Assembly: GCA_030374805.1 (NCBI GenBank)
Contig: JARGSG010000122.1
Location: 1-64,000, forward strand
Length of the DNA: 64,000 nucleotides
Source of the DNA: Gracilaria gracilis
Taxonomy: Eukaryota; Rhodophyta; Florideophyceae; Gracilariales; Gracilariaceae
Reading direction: 5' to 3'
The notes under the pieces are model-generated. The model was not told where the DNA came from. It was given only the letters and a program-made list of their open reading frames with translations, and ran no database searches. The translations under genes and the position numbers were made by a program. Shown in pieces: positions 42,296-52,800 of this stretch (positions are counted from its first letter, which is position 1; each line of letters opens with the position of its first letter).

Positions 42296-42510
42296 TTGGA
42301 CGTATGGCACAAGAAATGCAGTGTCGTACAAAAAGAGTTTGTTTCAAGAAGTAGATTGTCGTGCACTCCCCTGTTACAAAGAGTGGTGTCACAAATAGTG
42401 GAGTATCGTACAAAGAGTGGAACATTGTACAAAAGTGTGGCGGAGTGTCGTACAAAGAGTAGGGTGTCGTGTAGCTAGTGTCGTGTAAAAAATTAATTGT
42501 CGTACAAGAA
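42296..42510. repeat. Degenerate GTCGTACAA-type repeat cluster
   Basis: Within about 200 bp the words GTCGTACAA(A)(A)AGAG, ATCGTACAAAGAGTGG, ATTGTACAAAAGTGTGG, GTCGTACAAAGAGTAG, GTCGTGTAA and GTCGTACAAGAAG follow one another at spacings of about 20-40 bp. They look like an eroded tandem array with a GTACAA core. Confidence 0.5.
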
Positions 42511-43043
42511 GATGTTGAAATTATTGGGTAAACATATAGTGATTGAATGGTGCTTGCTCGAACTATAACATGGTGTGTGGGGGCTCACCACAAGAATCGC
42601 TGTCCACGTTCATCACGGGCAGACGCTTTTGTACAACGGTACCAGTTGTCTCACATGGTGCATAGAAATGAGTTCTGTGAACCTCGAAGGGATAGCCGTT
42701 TTATTTCCAACAATGTTCCACTTGTGGCATGACTGTGTGGCTCCTCTAAATTTGAACAAACAGTTGAGAAATGGAATAATATGTATCGAGCCGGGTCACA
42801 CTAAGTCAATGACTTGGGCCAGAGTATTCCTACACCTTTAGCCCCAAACATGAAATACAAAAGATGAGATAGGTATGTGAACGAAACGTTCACCCCCAAA
42901 CGGCTTTGTTTACAAGGTATTTGGAGAGATGTTACGAGTAGAGTGAGTAGCTGACGTAGACTAAAACTAATCATGCTCCTCTGGGCTTCCACAAGGGCAT
43001 AACGGCATGTATTCCGTTCTAACATGTAGCTACCATTTTTTCA

Positions 43044-43802
43044 TTACTGAAAAGGGGCCTTGAACAAGGAAACGTCATCGGGGACAAGAAGAGAACACAC
43101 AGATTTTCGTCCAGTATTCACCAGAGCTCGTCGACAACAAACCTGAAGCGATTGTAAAGCCAAAAGATCAAAGTCACCGTTCAGCTGTTGACAAGCTCTG
43201 TCCAACTGTTCCTGGACCTCCGTCGTACATTCATCAATTGTCTGTAATTCCTGTACAGAGGAAGTTGAGAACGCTCCACGTCCGGCAACAACGAAATAAG
43301 TGTCGTTCTGTACACATTCACATGCCCACACGCCCGCCACACGAGGCCTCAAGAACTGTGTGAAAATGGCGCGGCAATTGTCGGTGCGAAATTGAAAAGG
43401 CTCCGTCTGTTGTTGCTGCTCCTCGGTGAGGGATTGTTTTGAGCAGTCCTCAAACATTGATTGCCCCATGGTTTGAAATTCGGTGAGGTCGGTGGCACAC
43501 AGATCTGCCAAACGAGGAGAAATGTCCTTCACACATTGTTCGACGGAGTTGGCCCGTCCAATTGTGTCGTCAAAACCATCGGGGATTTGAAGCTGTAAAC
43601 GACCGAAAACTTGAAGAGTAGCTTGAGGGGAAGGAATGAAACCACAGGTCAATATGTAAGAATTTGATGTGCCGATTGATCGTTTGAACTCGATTAGAAG
43701 TTGTGAGGGATCTGATGGTGGTTGCTGTGCGGCGGTGAACTTGAGAGAGGTAAACAGGAACGCAATGAGGCAAAGAGCGGGGAGAAGGGATTTAGACGAC
43801 AT
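43044..43802 (-). CDS. Secreted Cys-containing protein, unknown function
   Basis: The 252-residue protein starts at ATG 43802 with a typical signal peptide (L-P-A-L-C-L-I-A-F-L-F-T-S-L-K-F-T-A-A-Q). The mature part is soluble and acidic, with about a dozen cysteines spread along it (for example W-A-C-E-C-V-Q-N and Q-V-C-C-R-R-A-L). A Gln-rich patch lies in the middle (E-E-Q-Q-Q-Q-T-E). No membrane helix or anchor is visible. I recognise no family. The even spacing of cysteines suggests a disulphide-bonded extracellular domain. It is one of several small secreted-protein genes between 28 and 47 kb, divergent from the old yellow enzyme gene about 1 kb away. Confidence 0.75.
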   Translation of the reverse strand: MSSKSLLPALCLIAFLFTSLKFTAAQQPPSDPSQLLIEFKRSIGTSNSYILTCGFIPSPQATLQVFGRLQLQIPDGFDDTIGRANSVEQCVKDISPRLADLCATDLTEFQTMGQSMFEDCSKQSLTEEQQQQTEPFQFRTDNCRAIFTQFLRPRVAGVWACECVQNDTYFVVAGRGAFSTSSVQELQTIDECTTEVQEQLDRACQQLNGDFDLLALQSLQVCCRRALVNTGRKSVCSLLVPDDVSLFKAPFQ

Positions 43803-44769
43803 GACGGCACGGTTCTCGGCGCTTCGCTGATTGAAACTGGTGGGAAGCTGCTGTTCGTCTCAACTGGAGAAGGAAGAGAAGTCGTTTTAAAGAGAAGAGA
43901 GCGATCTCGATTTGTTGGTTCATTAGAAGCGCCAACAGAGTGGTAGGAATATGGCCTGTAATGCAAGAAGCTTTATGGATGACTCCTGGCAAAGAATGTC
44001 ATCCATAATGAGTTGTTCGGCGACAAGAGGGGTAACGCTCCTAGCGTTTTACTATCACTTACAGTAGCCCTACCGTCTAGCGAGGTGCAGCTTCCCGCGC
44101 AACAATCTGGTCGTAGGCAAAAGCTGGAGTGCACCTATGATAGGGTGAAGTACATGTCCGTTCGAAGTCCATGTTGTACAGGCTCCGTACTACTGAGTAA
44201 CTCATGTACTTTACTAGGGTAAAGTACATGTCCGTTCGACAGGTTGTACCGACTCCGTACTGCGGAGTAGTCAGGATTCTTGGCCAGGCGACGTGGGACT
44301 GAATTTGAAGGTGGAAGCGGGGATGCCGCAGTTTGGTAGCGTTTTACGCGCAATCGACGTGGTTGATGAATTGCTGTGCAGGGAGAATGGCAGGCGAACG
44401 CGTGTGCCTGCTACACACGCGGTAGTCGTGTCCACGCGCCAAATTCCTTCGTTTTCTACGACCAATCACGTCACAAAAATGCCAACTCCGAGAAATAAAA
44501 GCAGTGCCCCAGGCTGTGACACGCTCCAGGTCATCCGCCAAAGGTCGCGCCGTCGAGAAACGTCGCGCCATCGAGAAACGTCGCGCCACTCCGCCACTCA
44601 TCACCATCGCCATGTCCCCGTCGGCGACAGCATCGCCCCCGCCAGAGGCCCTTCATAAACAGACGCCGCTCCTCTCACCTTCGCACGGCGCCTCTCTCCC
44701 ATCGCATCCGCTCGTCGAGCAATCGCTAAGCGCGTCCCTCCCTGCCGAACACCCCTCCACCGCACCACC
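43803..44769. other. Divergent intergenic region with a 73-bp tandem repeat
   Basis: No gene can be supported. This is the shared upstream region of the secreted protein (left) and the old yellow enzyme (right). A 73-bp-period tandem repeat (44142-44277) is listed separately. GC content rises sharply towards 44770, where the enzyme starts. Confidence 0.55.
44142..44277. repeat. Tandem repeat, period 73 bp, about 1.9 copies
   Basis: AGGGTGAAGTACATGTCCGT recurs at 44215 with one change. Each unit continues with TTCGA and also contains CTCCGTACT. Unit 1 also holds the inverted CATGTACTTTAC, so it can fold on itself. It lies about 500 bp upstream of the old yellow enzyme start. Confidence 0.6.
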
Positions 44770-45936
44770 ATGACGAAGGCCACCACCAACTACCCCACGC
44801 TGCTGTCGCCGCTGCGCATGGGCTCGCTCACGCTTCGCAACCGCATCGTCATGGCGCCCATGTCGCGCGGTCGCGCCGGCCCCAAGATGACAGCCAACGC
44901 GCTCATCGCTGAGTACTACGCGCAGCGCGCCTCCGCCGGCCTCATCATCACCGAGGGCACGCACACCTCTAAGATGGGGCGCGGCTTCTTCCACACGCCC
45001 GAGATCTTCTCCGAAGAGCACGTCGCGGGCTGGCGGCTCACCACTGACCGCGTGCACGAGCTCGGCGGCGTCATTTTCTGTCAGTTGTGGCACGCTGGAC
45101 GCGCGGGTCACTCTAGCTTCCGCGACGGCGAGCCGGAGTATGAGGGTAAGGACAAGCTCTGTGTGGCTCCGAGTGCCGTGATGAGAGCTAGTGAGAGCGG
45201 CAAGCAGATGTACACTCCTGGCGGCGCTGTTGTGGATGTTGAGACGCCGCGTGCAATGACGCTGGAAGAGATTAAGGAGTTGCCGCAGGAGTTTGCCAAT
45301 TGCGCGCGTCTCGCGAAGGAGGCTGGATTTGATGGCGTGGAGATTCATTGCGGCAACGGGTTCCTGTTGGACACTTTCTTGCAGAGCAGCACCAACAAGA
45401 GGACTGATGAGTATGGCGGCTCCTTTGAGAATCGCTTCAGAATTGTGGATGAGGTGTTGAAGGCTGTGTTCCGTCATATCGAGCCCGATCGTGTTGCTAT
45501 TCGTGTCGCGCCCAATGGCGTTTACAACGGCATGGGAAGTGAGGACAATCGTGAAGCGTTTACATACTACTTCAAGAGGTTGACTGACTACGGTCTGGCG
45601 TACGTGCATGCGATGGACGGACTTGGGTTTGGTTTCCATGGCCTCGGCGAACCCATGTTGCTCAAGGAGATGAAGGCGGCGTATGGCGGCGTGATGATGG
45701 GCAACTGTGACTACACGGCCGAGACCGCGGAGGAGTGCTTGTCTAAGGGCGAGGGTGACTTGATCAGCTTCGGGCGCCCGTTTTTGAGAAACCCAGATCT
45801 GGTGGAGAAGTTTGAGAACGGCGAAGAACTTCGACCGTGCTTGCCTCACCAGTACTGGTACAGCGCCGTTGATCAGGTTTGGACCACTGAGGGCTTCACC
45901 GACTTCAGTGTCTTGGAAGAAGACCAAGCCAAGTAG
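44770..45936 (+). CDS. Old yellow enzyme family NADH/NADPH:flavin oxidoreductase
   Basis: The intact 388-residue TIM-barrel protein starts T-L-L-S-P-L-R-M-G-S-L-T-L-R-N-R-I-V-M-A-P-M, the family signature. It continues with Q-L-W-H-A-G-R, A-P-S-A-V and the D-E-Y-G-G-S-F-E-N-R-F-R block, and ends with I-S-F-G-R-P-F-L-R-N-P-D-L. FMN binds at the barrel mouth. The enzymes reduce activated C=C bonds of enones, including oxylipins in plants (OPR). The ligand pair is His193/Asn196 in E-I-H-C-G-N-G-F. The usual proton-donor Tyr two residues later is Phe198 here. ATG 44770 sits in a good context (accaccATGacg) and gives the full-length family start. The first 300 bp are very GC-rich and the rest less so. 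The gene is intronless, with no targeting peptide, so it is probably cytosolic. Confidence 0.95.
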   Translation: MTKATTNYPTLLSPLRMGSLTLRNRIVMAPMSRGRAGPKMTANALIAEYYAQRASAGLIITEGTHTSKMGRGFFHTPEIFSEEHVAGWRLTTDRVHELGGVIFCQLWHAGRAGHSSFRDGEPEYEGKDKLCVAPSAVMRASESGKQMYTPGGAVVDVETPRAMTLEEIKELPQEFANCARLAKEAGFDGVEIHCGNGFLLDTFLQSSTNKRTDEYGGSFENRFRIVDEVLKAVFRHIEPDRVAIRVAPNGVYNGMGSEDNREAFTYYFKRLTDYGLAYVHAMDGLGFGFHGLGEPMLLKEMKAAYGGVMMGNCDYTAETAEECLSKGEGDLISFGRPFLRNPDLVEKFENGEELRPCLPHQYWYSAVDQVWTTEGFTDFSVLEEDQAK

Positions 45937-46768
45937 GTTTCAGCTTGTAGGATTGTACACGTAGTTGATATGTGGAAAACGAATGCCTGGGTGGGGGTGA
46001 AAAAGCTGTAAGATAATGCTTGGTTCAGAGGCGGATTTCGAGAATCACCAGCGGCTGTTTCTTGCGTAACGCTGCCAAAGTTTTGACTTGGGAAATGTTG
46101 TGTTCGTATCATAGATTGCACAGGTTTCGATGAATTTTGTGTTATGTCCTGAATCATTTTAAAATTTAAAAGTTTGATCTATATTTGGATCTTGACGGTT
46201 CCAACAAATGTGCACCGTTTACCGAGAGAACCGCAACGAAGAAAAGAATCTTTGTACCAGCCGAAAATTTTTCAATGGATTTTCGAGGAACAAATATGTG
46301 CATTTATTTGAACGAGAGTGAGCGGAAGGATGATCTAATTAGCGCTGTGTGGGACTGCGCTGCTTCTCAACCAGATCTATCACCGCTTCGCCGTCGTCTC
46401 GTCGCTTCGCCGTTGTCTCGTCGCTTCGCCGTCGTCTCTTCGCGTCGCCGCCTCCGATCGTGCTTTGTTTCGATCTCACATCGCGCGATCGACGGCGACG
46501 GACTACTTGTTTCGAATTTGTGCAGTAAAGCAATCAAGTTTTACCTGAGCACTATCATTCTGCTCTTCTTTTGTTCATTTTATGGTTTTATAGTTTGGGG
46601 AGATGGTAGACAGAGCGAATCGGAAAATCAGGTCCTCGAGAAGGAGAACGCAATCTTCGTTGCTCTGAAAACATGACACCCAACCAAATTTCTTTTCGAT
46701 CATCATTCTTCGATTCTTGAATCTCCAAAGCTCTCTTAGCGCCTTCAGACGCTTGGCGCCCATCGTTT
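45937..46768. other. Intergenic, convergent gene ends, with a minisatellite
   Basis: No gene can be supported. The one longer + strand frame runs through the 19-bp minisatellite (46384-46451), which keeps it open artificially. Confidence 0.5.
46384..46451. repeat. Minisatellite, 19-bp unit
   Basis: CGCTTCGCCGTCGTCTCGT repeats at 46384, 46403 and 46422, with a partial fourth copy at 46441. There are one or two changes per unit. Confidence 0.85.
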
Positions 46769-47353
46769 CTAACACCTGTGATGAGAAGTTTCAAAACTGA
46801 ACTGATTCGGGTTGAAGTCCGAACAGATTCCATGTCTGTACGCAATAGCGCGCAGAAGGGCGATAGGCCCTTCCAGCCAAGGGTTCACGTACTCTTCTTC
46901 TATGGGCTCCATTTCGCCTGCTTTGCACCCGAAATCGCGCATTTTGCTCAACGCGATAACCGTTTTGTTCAAACCATCGATAAACTGATTTCGTTTGGGG
47001 CCTCGAGCTCCAGAAATCACCCTCGCCCTAGCCTGCGGTCCCTGGCAACCATGTCCAGGCGCCGAGTACAACGTTTCCGGAAAGTAGATAATCACCGGCC
47101 TCTCGATGTCTGGAAATATTAAATAATGCTCAAAACAGCGATAGTCATTGTACTCTCCGTGAGGCGGAACGTATTTGATAAAATCGTCATTGACTTCGAC
47201 TGTAGTGGTTGTCGGGCATCGATTCGGGTAGCATGGAAATTGTTGTGTGTGGCTTCTGCCCTTCACATCCGGTGAGAAAAGGAGGTCCCTCGAGCATCCG
47301 GAAGCGGCGAGTGAGCAACCCAAGATGGCAAAGAAGATGGTAACGGTCAACAT
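46769..47353 (-). CDS. Secreted Cys-containing protein, unknown function
   Basis: The 194-residue protein from ATG 47353 begins with a signal peptide (M-L-T-V-T-I-F-F-A-I-L-G-C-S-L-A-A-S-G). The mature part has eight cysteines (for example F-P-C-Y-P-N-R-C-P, Y-R-C-F-E-H-Y and F-G-C-K-A) and motifs such as P-G-H-G-C-Q-G-P and W-L-E-G-P-I-A-L-L-R-A. There is no membrane helix. I do not recognise the family; the mixed hydrophobic and polar pattern suggests a compact extracellular domain, possibly enzymatic. A TATAAAAG box at 47429-47422 lies about 70 bp upstream, which supports the start and the reality of the gene. Confidence 0.75.
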   Translation of the reverse strand: MLTVTIFFAILGCSLAASGCSRDLLFSPDVKGRSHTQQFPCYPNRCPTTTTVEVNDDFIKYVPPHGEYNDYRCFEHYLIFPDIERPVIIYFPETLYSAPGHGCQGPQARARVISGARGPKRNQFIDGLNKTVIALSKMRDFGCKAGEMEPIEEEYVNPWLEGPIALLRAIAYRHGICSDFNPNQFSFETSHHRC

Positions 47354-47421
47354 GGTGCACTTGGCTCTGTTGGGGCAATCGTTCTATGTTCTTTCTTGAA
47401 GGTAAAGGATGTGATGATGCT

Positions 47422-47429
47422 CTTTTATA
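47422..47429 (-). promoter_or_regulatory. TATA box of the secreted-protein gene
   Basis: TATAAAAG on the minus strand is 69 bp upstream of ATG 47353. Confidence 0.55.
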
Positions 47430-48829
47430 CTTCTCAGAATGAGCTTGTGTGTCCTCATACCGACTTTAAACAGTCGTCAGAAATATGCCAGCAACATTCT
47501 CGTTGTAATTGACAGCGTACGCAACTCTGGCATGCACATGGAAACAGAACTCATAATAGGTGCATCACATTTTGCTCAACAGTGTGGAACGAACATAACT
47601 CATTACGTTCTCCTTCCATGCTTCGTTTGCTTTCACCATCTCAGCAATGCCATGACGACAGAAAGATCATGAGCTCATGAGATGTATGCCATGCAAAGTG
47701 TACAAACTATCAGAGATCGCAAGGGACTCTCCCTAGAACGGCTGTTATTTCACACAATTATCTCGAGAGCACACAAACAAAAAGCTTGCCATTGCTGTCC
47801 TGAAAACTCACGTATTCAGAGTCTGGTTATTTTCCTTGCGGAGGAGAACCACCAAAGGACGGCGCTGTCCTGTCTCATCTATAATCTTTGCAACTCATGG
47901 GCCTTCAGGAAAGGGGATCTGCATTTAATAGTTTTCATTTTGAAACCGAATCAATTTGTTGTACTTAGCTTTGCCGCTGTTCACTTGCGGTAGAGAAGCG
48001 CTTCTTGTCGTTCTATCCTGATCCTTGCTGTGTTCAGTCTAGAACTGAAGCATCAGTTCTTGAAAAACAAACTCTACAACATTCTAAAAAGCAGAAAAGC
48101 AAATCGTGTCGTCTAATGGTCTCAAACCCGAACTTGTTCTCTCGGCGTCTACATAAGATATCTTTGAAATTGAATTTTAGTACAACTCCCATGTTCTGCA
48201 ACTGCCAAGGTGGCTGCATGTCATTGATAATTGAAAAGGAGCATGTTATGGAAGATTTCGGCATTTATTTGAAATGCATATAATGCTAAGAACTTTAATG
48301 AAAAGCTGTTCTTCGTTGCTTAGAAAAGGGTTGATTTCTAGTTCAATCATTTATGCTTATAAGCTTGCAACGGCTTGGTTCGGATTTGGTAACTTAGGGC
48401 CTATATTGTGAGCATTCACCCCATCTCTATCTCTCGTAGTTCTGTTGGTAAATCTGAAAGTGAGGAGTTGTTAGCAAAGAGACTGAGAACTGGTTTGAAA
48501 CCTTCTTCGGAAATATGTTTAATTTCAAAAACCTGCTTGAATTCAAACATATTTCATAAGAACATATTTCATAGTGTTGTAAGATATGTGCAACTTGCGG
48601 TTAATAGTAGGCAGCATTACGAATTTCGGCATATCTACGATGTTTTGGTTAAGTGGTAGCAATTAAGGCAGAATTACCCACGGTTAGTGACGTTGGGGGA
48701 CGTTGAAGGAGGCATTCACTTTCGGGTCTGTCCTTTTTGTGCCGTCATCTTCTTGCTCAAAAGATGACAACGTATCATCCAGCAACCCCTTGCATAACGA
48801 TCCGCTTTCAAAATCGGCTTACCAATAAC
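47430..48829. other. Intergenic, nothing supported
   Basis: Several short frames occur on both strands, but none shows a signal peptide, domain or promoter. I see no feature that I can support. Confidence 0.5.
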
Positions 48830-49234
48830 CAGGGGCGTATTTCTGACTACTTATTTTTCGGGTTCAAAGTCAAATAGTCAAGCATTTTTGGCGGTAGTCA
48901 GTCAAAGTAGTCAAAAAGTAGTCACTTTTAAGTATTTACGATATTTTAAGCGTGTTTTTCTGTGTTATACAAAATATTAGTAGTTTAGAACAATAACGGG
49001 GTCCCATTCAAGCCACTTTGACACTGAAGCAACTGCTACAGAATTATTGTTCGAACAAAAATCGTTCTACTCACTACCCGGCTTCCAATTAAATATTATT
49101 TGTTGTAGCTTTGAAAGCAAATTAAGCTCTTAACTACACTCTGACTACTTTTATTAACTACTTTTCAAACGATGAAGTCAGTCAGTCATAGTCATGTGCT
49201 TATTTCATAGTAGTCAGTCAGTCAGAAATACGGG
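48830..49234. mobile_element. MITE-like element with AGTCAGTC-rich ends
   Basis: The left end, CAGGGGCGTATTTCTGACTAC (48830 on), is inverted at the right as GTAGTCAGTCAGTCAGAAATACGGGCC (to about 49234). The shared core is CGTATTTCTGACT. AGTCA words are scattered inside (TAGTCAGTCAAAGTAGTCAA). There is no coding capacity and the middle is AT-rich. The CAGGGG start resembles hAT-type ends, but I could not identify an 8-bp duplication, so the superfamily is open. Confidence 0.55.
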
Positions 49235-49475
49235 CCATATGAAAAAAACCTTCCAGAATCTGTTCGAAGCATGATTGGTTTTCGACTTGTGGGTGAAGTG
49301 CAATATTACCCCATTTGGAAGACTTCAGTTGTATCGGTTTACCCTTCTTGGCGAGGTAGGCGTGTCTCCAGGCCGTGACTTGGCTCACTGCTGTCTCCGC
49401 TAACCGAGCAAGGAGTAGTGTAAGCACGACATACTTGAGAATGTTCCAGACCTGCACTTGAATTCCGGTATCCAT
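49218..49475 (-). CDS. Possible small membrane protein, truncated by the MITE
   Basis: The frame of 85 residues from ATG 49475 has one hydrophobic segment (I-L-K-Y-V-V-L-T-L-L-L-A-R-L-A) and a basic tail. Its last codons and stop lie inside the terminal repeat of the MITE, so the original C terminus has been replaced. It may be a real gene cut by the insertion or a chance frame. No homology is recognised. Confidence 0.25.
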   Translation of the reverse strand: MDTGIQVQVWNILKYVVLTLLLARLAETAVSQVTAWRHAYLAKKGKPIQLKSSKWGNIALHPQVENQSCFEQILEGFFHMARISD

Positions 49476-49844
49476 TGTGGATTCCAGCAAAACGGAGAGG
49501 CGTTTCCACTGAAGAAGAAAGCCAACGAGTGAAGAACAGAAGGGAAACCGGTGGCTTAGATATCTGGGCAGGAGATGCTGCCGGGTTTTGACAACTGAAA
49601 CCAAGCTAGCAAACAGCTTCGCGTAAAAAATTTAGGTACTGCCCTTCTCGTAGACTCAGTCGCTATGATACTTGGGTGAGCTTCTTGTACTCGTGAATCA
49701 TCTACGAGCGCAAAGACAATGAATTTGTAAGGGTTATCGCATGGCCCATGGCTTACGAGGGAGATTTTGATCCCGAGGGAGTGTTGTTTTCCCGAAGGCG
49801 CCAGGAACACCAGTAATTACAAGTGTTCACCAGCTGAAGCGGGT

Positions 49845-52800
49845 TTACTGTTGCAATTGACAGAATCGAAGGCCACGGCCCGATTCGTAGAAGTAGCCGA
49901 GCTTGGAGCTGCGGCAAGATGTAACATCTGCTGTGCCGAGCCACAGACGGTGGTGTTGCGAGTCGCTGGGCTCGAGCAGCAGTTTGCTCGAGCCCCATGG
50001 AGGACAGGGCGGCGGCGGCAGGTGCGGCACACATGTCGAGCGCTCCAAACTGCACACGTGCGCGCTGCCATCGCGAAGCCAAACAAAGGCGCTGGCGACG
50101 CGCAGCGAAACGACACGTGGCAACGACGAAGCGGGGAGCGAAAAGTAGTGCGTGGCCACGTGCGCCGCCACGTCCCACACGCGCAGCGTGCCGTCCTCCG
50201 ACGCCGACGCCACGCGCGTGCCGTCCGCGCACATGCCCACGCACAACACGCCCCAGATGTGGCTGCGCAGCCGCTCGCCAACCGCAGCGCCGCTCTGCGT
50301 GTCCCACACGCGCACCTCCCCGTCAAACGTGCCCGCCGCTGCGCGTGCGCCGTCCGCGTTCAGCGCCACGCATGACACGTAGCAGCGCAGCGGCTCGCCA
50401 ACGGCGCGCGCACTGCGCACGCGCCACACTCGAACCGTTCTGTCGCGACCGCCGGACACGAGCCGCCGCCCGTCCGCGCTGAACGAAACATCCCGCACCC
50501 CGTCGTTGTGCCCGCGCAGCGCCTTTGGCAGCAGCGTGCCGCTCTCGCCGTCCCACAGCCGAAGCGTCCCGTCCAGCGATCCCGACGCGATCCGCTTCCC
50601 ATCCGCACTCACCGCCACGCACAAAATCGCCTCGTCATGCCCGTTTTCACCGCCGCTCTCAATCTCCGCCTGCCCACCTCTGAGGTCCCACACACGAACG
50701 ATACCGTCCTCATCCGCACAAAGTCCCTCTGAGCCTCCTTGAGATACGCCCACGTATGAAATTTCTTTCCCCTCGCTAAGAATTGTCGTCACGGTGCCCC
50801 TATTCTCATGCTCCCAAAACCCAAACGCTCCATTCCGCGATCCCCACAGAATCATGGTGTCTTCAGCAGCAAACGCTATATCTGTCACGCCATCTCCAAC
50901 GTCAGCGATGGCCGAGCATCTTCCAGTTTCTGCATCACAAACGCGGATACTTCTATCCTTCGATCCGGACGCAATCATTTTCCCATTCTCACTGAATGCC
51001 ACACACCGTACCTCACCTTCATGTCCCGATAGCGCCTCACAGACTACTTCTCCGTTCTCCACGTTCCATACCCATATCGTGCCGTCCCTCAATCCACATA
51101 CAACCTTTCTTTCACTCCCACTCACCGCCACACAATCAACATGCTTTTCTCTCCCAGTCACCATTTCGCGAGATACGTTACCGCCCTGCATGTCCCACAC
51201 TAATACCTTTCCACTGCCTCTAAGCCCACATGCAACCCATCTGGAGTCCTCGCTCACACTAATGCACCAAGTCAAAGCCGTACTCTGTCCTATCACAGTC
51301 TCCACACGCAACTTAGTGTCCCACTTCTTCACATCACCGCCACGATCCACGCATACAACTGTTTGTCCATCGTTTGACATTGCAGCCCACCGAATACTCC
51401 CTACCATTTCGGCTGTGCTTCGACTTCCGTACTTCACATTATACTTCACTATTCGCATAATTTCATCACTACAGTGGCAGAGCACCTTCAGATCGTTCCC
51501 CTGCTTCACCACTCCCCGAACGTACCCTTCCACTGAAATACTCTCCAAAACTGCCCCTCCTGCAGCTGTCAAGAAATCTTTCTTTGCCTTCAACCATGGT
51601 CTCTCTGCAATCTCTTCAATCTCCTTCACAAACGCCCGTGTGGTCTCGCACTTCTCCGAGTATCCTACCAGACGTCCGTACAGCTGAAAGTGTGCTTCTC
51701 GAGCGTTCTCCAATACGGCATGATAGCTCAATCGTACCGCATGTGCAATTACTTCCAGAGCCCTCTTCTTCTCATTCTTTTGTTCCATATCAGAGCAATC
51801 CACAGCCTGCTTACCGGTTGAAATGTCACCCTCAATTCCAAAAACCCCGCCACTCTGCATACGCTTCACCACCCATTGCGGTTTCAACAACAACCAAATC
51901 AACTCTTTATACTCTCCAGCTTCATGCAGCAGTCGACAAACGTTACGTTCGAGATATTCATCATCATCTATCAAATTCCACCATTCTCTTCTCTTCTGTT
52001 CAGTTGTACAGTCCACAACTGCCGGTTTATCCGCAATTTCTTCCTCCTTCACGCTCGATGTCGCTTCAGACTCAACTGCAGCACCACTGCAACTACAGTA
52101 GTTGTCCAACAAGCGCTTAAAATGCCCCTGTTTCTCATTCTTGGTGTCGAACAAGAGCGCGTCAAGAATATCGTCGTGAACACGCAGCACCGAACTCAGT
52201 TCTCCCTTGTTCTCCGGGATTGATAAATCCACAACTGCAACCGAATAGAGCGCTTTCATCACTTCTAAAGCGCTCTTCTCTTCTCTCAGACCCCATAGCC
52301 GTCGCAGCATCGACACGGGCACCTCTTGTTGTTTCTGTAGTACACACAGAGACCGATGCATCTCTCGAATAGACAATGAGAAGTTCTCCTGCTTTACTCC
52401 CTTCCTCCAGCGAAGCTCCAGCACTGCGATAGAAGCCTCTGTGACGTTCCGCACTGGTCCATATCCAGTCACTTCGCTCTCAACCACGGTACTCGGTTCC
52501 CTCTGCAGTTTCTCATCATACAAATGCAGGGCATCTTCTTTGGGTCCCTTCAACAATGAAAAGTACTCTCGAACGCCTGACCCAGTCACAGCAAGCAGTA
52601 AAGGAATACCCGCACATGCTTTTAGTATCCGCCCTAATGCTTCTTTGTTTACCTTCTTCTCAATAGCGCAGTGTTGCATCTCTGAGTGTTCCAGAAACAT
52701 AACTCGCGAAGCTTCAGCTTCCCTTGGCCCAAAATGTATACATTTGTCAGCCTCCTTGGCAAGATCTTCCTCCCTGGTTGTGTACACAAGGCGGCTGTCT

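Larger units (their letters stand above)
40959..43043. other. Intergenic with hairpins and degenerate repeats
   Basis: Apart from the small Cys-rich frame at 41891-42130, I see no supportable gene over this 2 kb. It contains tandem hairpins at 41591-41623 and a run of GTCGTACAA-type words at 42296-42510, listed separately. Confidence 0.5.

Noticed and set aside
42296-42510. Possible CRISPR-like array
   Set aside because: Repeats are too short, degenerate and unevenly spaced, the setting is eukaryotic and no cas gene is present.
44653-45927. A 424-codon minus-strand frame opposite the old yellow enzyme
   Set aside because: It is the antisense shadow of a GC-rich gene with a certain family assignment and shows no domain.
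46185-46676. A 163-codon + strand frame
   Set aside because: It is kept open by the 19-bp minisatellite and has no signal, domain or promoter.
50794-52120. Long + strand frames opposite the TIR receptor, Ser/Pro/His-rich
   Set aside because: They mirror the receptor codons, and the same shadow appears opposite the paralog at 10.4-11.5 kb.
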